This document shows positions 61,437 to 64,000 of a stretch of 64,000 nt of DNA, piece by piece. A model generated the notes under the pieces. The model had not been told where the DNA came from. It searched no databases and saw nothing but the letters and a program-made list of their open reading frames with translations. How positions within the stretch are numbered: the first letter of the stretch is position 1; every line of letters begins with the position of its first letter. Both the position numbers and the translations under genes were made by a program. Origin of the DNA: Populus alba (taxonomy: Eukaryota > Streptophyta > Magnoliopsida > Malpighiales > Salicaceae); contig NC_133284.1 of NCBI RefSeq assembly GCF_005239225.2, positions 51,864,697 to 51,928,696 of the forward strand. The letters are read 5' to 3'.

Positions 61437-64000
61437 AGCAAGAATTTCCAGGCCAACACAACACACACCAAAAAGAGCTTGTTAGGTAGGTGTAGATTGA
61501 GGACTTTTTAGAATTATAAATAGTTTACATAACTGCACAACGATGTGGTTTATATCAATTTTTTCTTAAACATTCAATCCGTAGAAAGCTATTTAATATT
61601 ATTATTTAATCTGATTGAAGGGGTCAATCTTAAAACTTGGTTGGTTTTGTCAACTTGTAAAGAAAATTCAAGAAAAAAAATTAAAAGAAAAAATAAGATG
61701 AAACCCATAAAAAATAGAATTTTATAACTCAACTTTTTACATGGAACAAAATTATAATTTGAGAGTTTTTATTATATGGCTGGTTGATTTGGTCGATCTA
61801 AAAACAATTTTATTGACCAATAAAAAAATTATAAAGATGAAACTAAGAAGAAAAATGATATTGATAAATAAAGTAATTCAATTTAATTTCTTTTCTAACC
61901 TTGCTTAAAATTAATAATATAGAAAATATCAATTTAATATATATATATATATATATATATTCGAACCAAAAAAAACTCCCACGATTATTAAAAAAAGATC
62001 TGAGAATAAGATTAGAAAAAAAAATGAATTTAAAGTATAAAAAAAATAAAAGGGATCGAGAAAAAAGTGCTAAATTGGAAAAAGATTTATATATATAGAA
62101 GGTAATAATACCTCATTCAAAACTACAACCACGTGTGCTAGTCTACGTGAAATACATGGAAGACTGAAATAAATTTAAAGCCATTTATTCAGTCGATAAT
62201 ATTTCACGTATATATATCGAATCCGATACTTTTTTATTAAACATTTATTGCATCCACATTTTGGTAAATCTTGTTTATTTTTTTTATTTTTTTATGAAAT
62301 ATATTTCATATATGATTTTATTTTTTTATTAAACATTTATTGCATCTACAAGTGTGCTCTAGATCATTAAAACTTGAAACAACCAAGCAATTGGGTGGTT
62401 GTCCCTCATTTAATAGTTACACACTTTACCTTCTCATTTATTGCATCCACATTTTGCATGGAAATTATTTTTTTCAACGTAGCCATACCTATTTTTTTTA
62501 TTATGTTGTTGTTTTCTAGTTTACACATTTCGGTCAATCCAAGAAGTATAAATAGAAGACTTTGTGCATATTTGATATTGTTATGCTTTTAATGTTGATC
62601 AATATTAGTAGGTATTATGATAATGGTTGTTTTTTAAAGTATTTTTCACTTGAAAATATATTAAAATAATTTTTTTTGTTTTTTTAAAATTTGTTTTTGA
62701 CACCATTACATCAAAATAATCTAAAAACATACAAAAACTTAATTTTAAAGCAAAGAAAAAAATAAAACAAGTTATTTTTTTCAAAACTATTTTTGAAGCG
62801 TAAAAACAAACAGGATCTTAATGTGGTGCAATTAGCTTTTTAAAGTGTTTTTCAAACTGTTTTTCGCATGAAAAAAAATATATCAAATTGATGTTGTTTA
62901 GATGTTTTATCATAATTTTGATATGATAATATAAAAATTAAATAAAAATATAAAAATTATTTTAATATATTTTCAATAAAAAAAATACTTTTATGAAAGT
63001 ATATTACACTGAATTACTAAACACCCATACATGTTATTTTTACTTTGAAAACAAAGCATGTATCATGTTTTACTTTTTTATCTTTAAAGAATTCTTTATT
63101 TCAGCCACTAAATTATTATTTTTAATTTCATCATTATACATTGCATTCACTCGCATTTCAGGTTAATACCTTGTTCTAATTAGTTTGTGTTTGTTATAGG
63201 ATTATAACGATATCAAAAAAATATCCCCATATTAAATTATTGCCTTGATTTGGTAAGATAGAATTTAATTTTATTGCTAAAACTGAATTGAAACTTGGAA
63301 GACTAAATTTAACATTTAATTAAAAAAAAAACTATCCTCTTTTTCTTTTTTTAAACTATTCATAAGATGTGTTTTTAGAAATTATGGTCCTCAAGATTAT
63401 TATTTTTACTTTTTGGTCCCTATTTATTAAGGTTTTGACATTTTATTCCTATACTTTTTGGTCCCTAGATTTTGTGAGGAAAGAGGGTCATCGGTAAATG
63501 GTTGAGTTGTTGTAAAATAGTGGATGAGAGAAAAAACACTCAGCTGGCCATATACCAAAAACAAAAAAAACAAAGAAACTTGTGCCAATATATTCTTCTT
63601 GATGAGATGAGTATATTGAGATAGTTTTAAGTCGTCAGATAGTTGAAAAAATAGATCAAATTAAAAAGTGGATTTTTTTTCTAAGCTTAATTTTATGTTT
63701 CTGAATCAATTTAGCAGTGTTTTGAGCTGAAAAGTTCGTTTGTTAAGATTTTAATGGTGCTTTTAGATGTCTATATATGAAAATAGGTTAAAAATACATT
63801 AAAATTAGTTTTTTTTAATTAAAAATATACACTTTTTTCCTTTTTATTTTCAATCATCGTAGTTTTTCCAAACTTTTTTTTTTACTGATTGTTGTGGCTT
63901 TTTATTCAATGAATCATGCTACTAATAAAAACAATATTTTTTGTTGTAAAAAAAATCACATGATTAAGAAAGACAATTTTGATAAAAAAAAAATACAATT
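61437..64000. other. A+T-rich right flank with repeats
   Basis: No gene is supported. An AT microsatellite lies at about 61938-61961. The phrase CATTTATTGCATCCACATTT occurs three times (about 62242, 62333 with changes, 62434). Two copies of the dispersed A+T-rich family follow in tandem (62622-62815 and 62838-63030). The remainder to 64000 shows only short ORFs. Confidence 0.6.
62622..63030 (+). repeat. Two tandem copies of the dispersed A+T-rich element
   Basis: The first copy starts GGTTGTTTTTTAAAGTATTT, carries ATATATTAAAATAATTTTTT, TTTTTGACACCATTACATCA and AATCTAAAAACATACAAAAA, and ends near GCGTAAAAACAAACAGGATC. The second starts GCTTTTTAAAGTGTTTTTCA and is shorter and more diverged, ending about 63030 with ACTGAATTACTAAACACCC. 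Confidence 0.65.

Overview
The window reads as nuclear DNA of a dicot plant. Five genes with canonical GT-AG introns sit in very A+T-rich, repeat-filled intergenic DNA. The protein sequences and repeat styles (tRNA-derived SINEs, a dispersed A+T-rich foldback-like family, tandem intronic repeats) look most like Populus/Salicaceae. That assignment is an inference from remembered family features, not from a search.

Layout. 84-6762 (+): the 3' portion of a HEAT/ARM-repeat protein gene of the HEATR6 type, with an array of ~145 bp repeats in one intron. 6763-11500: gene-poor. 12221-15302 (+): a PMT-family (QUASIMODO2-like) Golgi methyltransferase gene with a probable leader intron. 15303-22600: repeats only. 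22645-28270 (+): a ten-exon TMEM120/TMPIT-like membrane protein gene. 28271-34965: a SINE, microsatellites and no convincing gene. 34966-38156 (-): a GT-2-LIKE 1 (GTL1) type double-trihelix transcription factor. 38157-50812: a tandem array broken by a degenerate LTR-element relic, several A+T-rich elements, and a plastid DNA insertion carrying the 3' exon of trnI-GAU. 50813-52773 (-): a DUF604 fringe-like glycosyltransferase gene. 52774-59271: repeats, a reverse SINE and a second tandem array. 59272-61361 (-): an L-ascorbate-oxidase-like multicopper oxidase that appears to be a pseudogene, with a deletion removing the first copper motif and an in-frame stop. 61362-64000: repeats.

The genes do not form a pathway. 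Three of them act in the secretory/wall compartment (PMT, DUF604 protein, ascorbate oxidase relic), one is a membrane protein, one a transcription factor and one a scaffold-type repeat protein. The order PMT - TMPIT - GTL1 - DUF604 matches, as I recall it, Arabidopsis AT1G33170 - AT1G33230 - AT1G33240 - AT1G33250, so most of the window looks like an ancestral collinear block expanded by repeats.

I found no CRISPR array, operon-like system or clearly new biological system. The most notable items are the recently broken oxidase gene, the plastid insertion, the intronic tandem array, the possible overlapping upstream ORF on the methyltransferase gene, and the widely dispersed repeat family.
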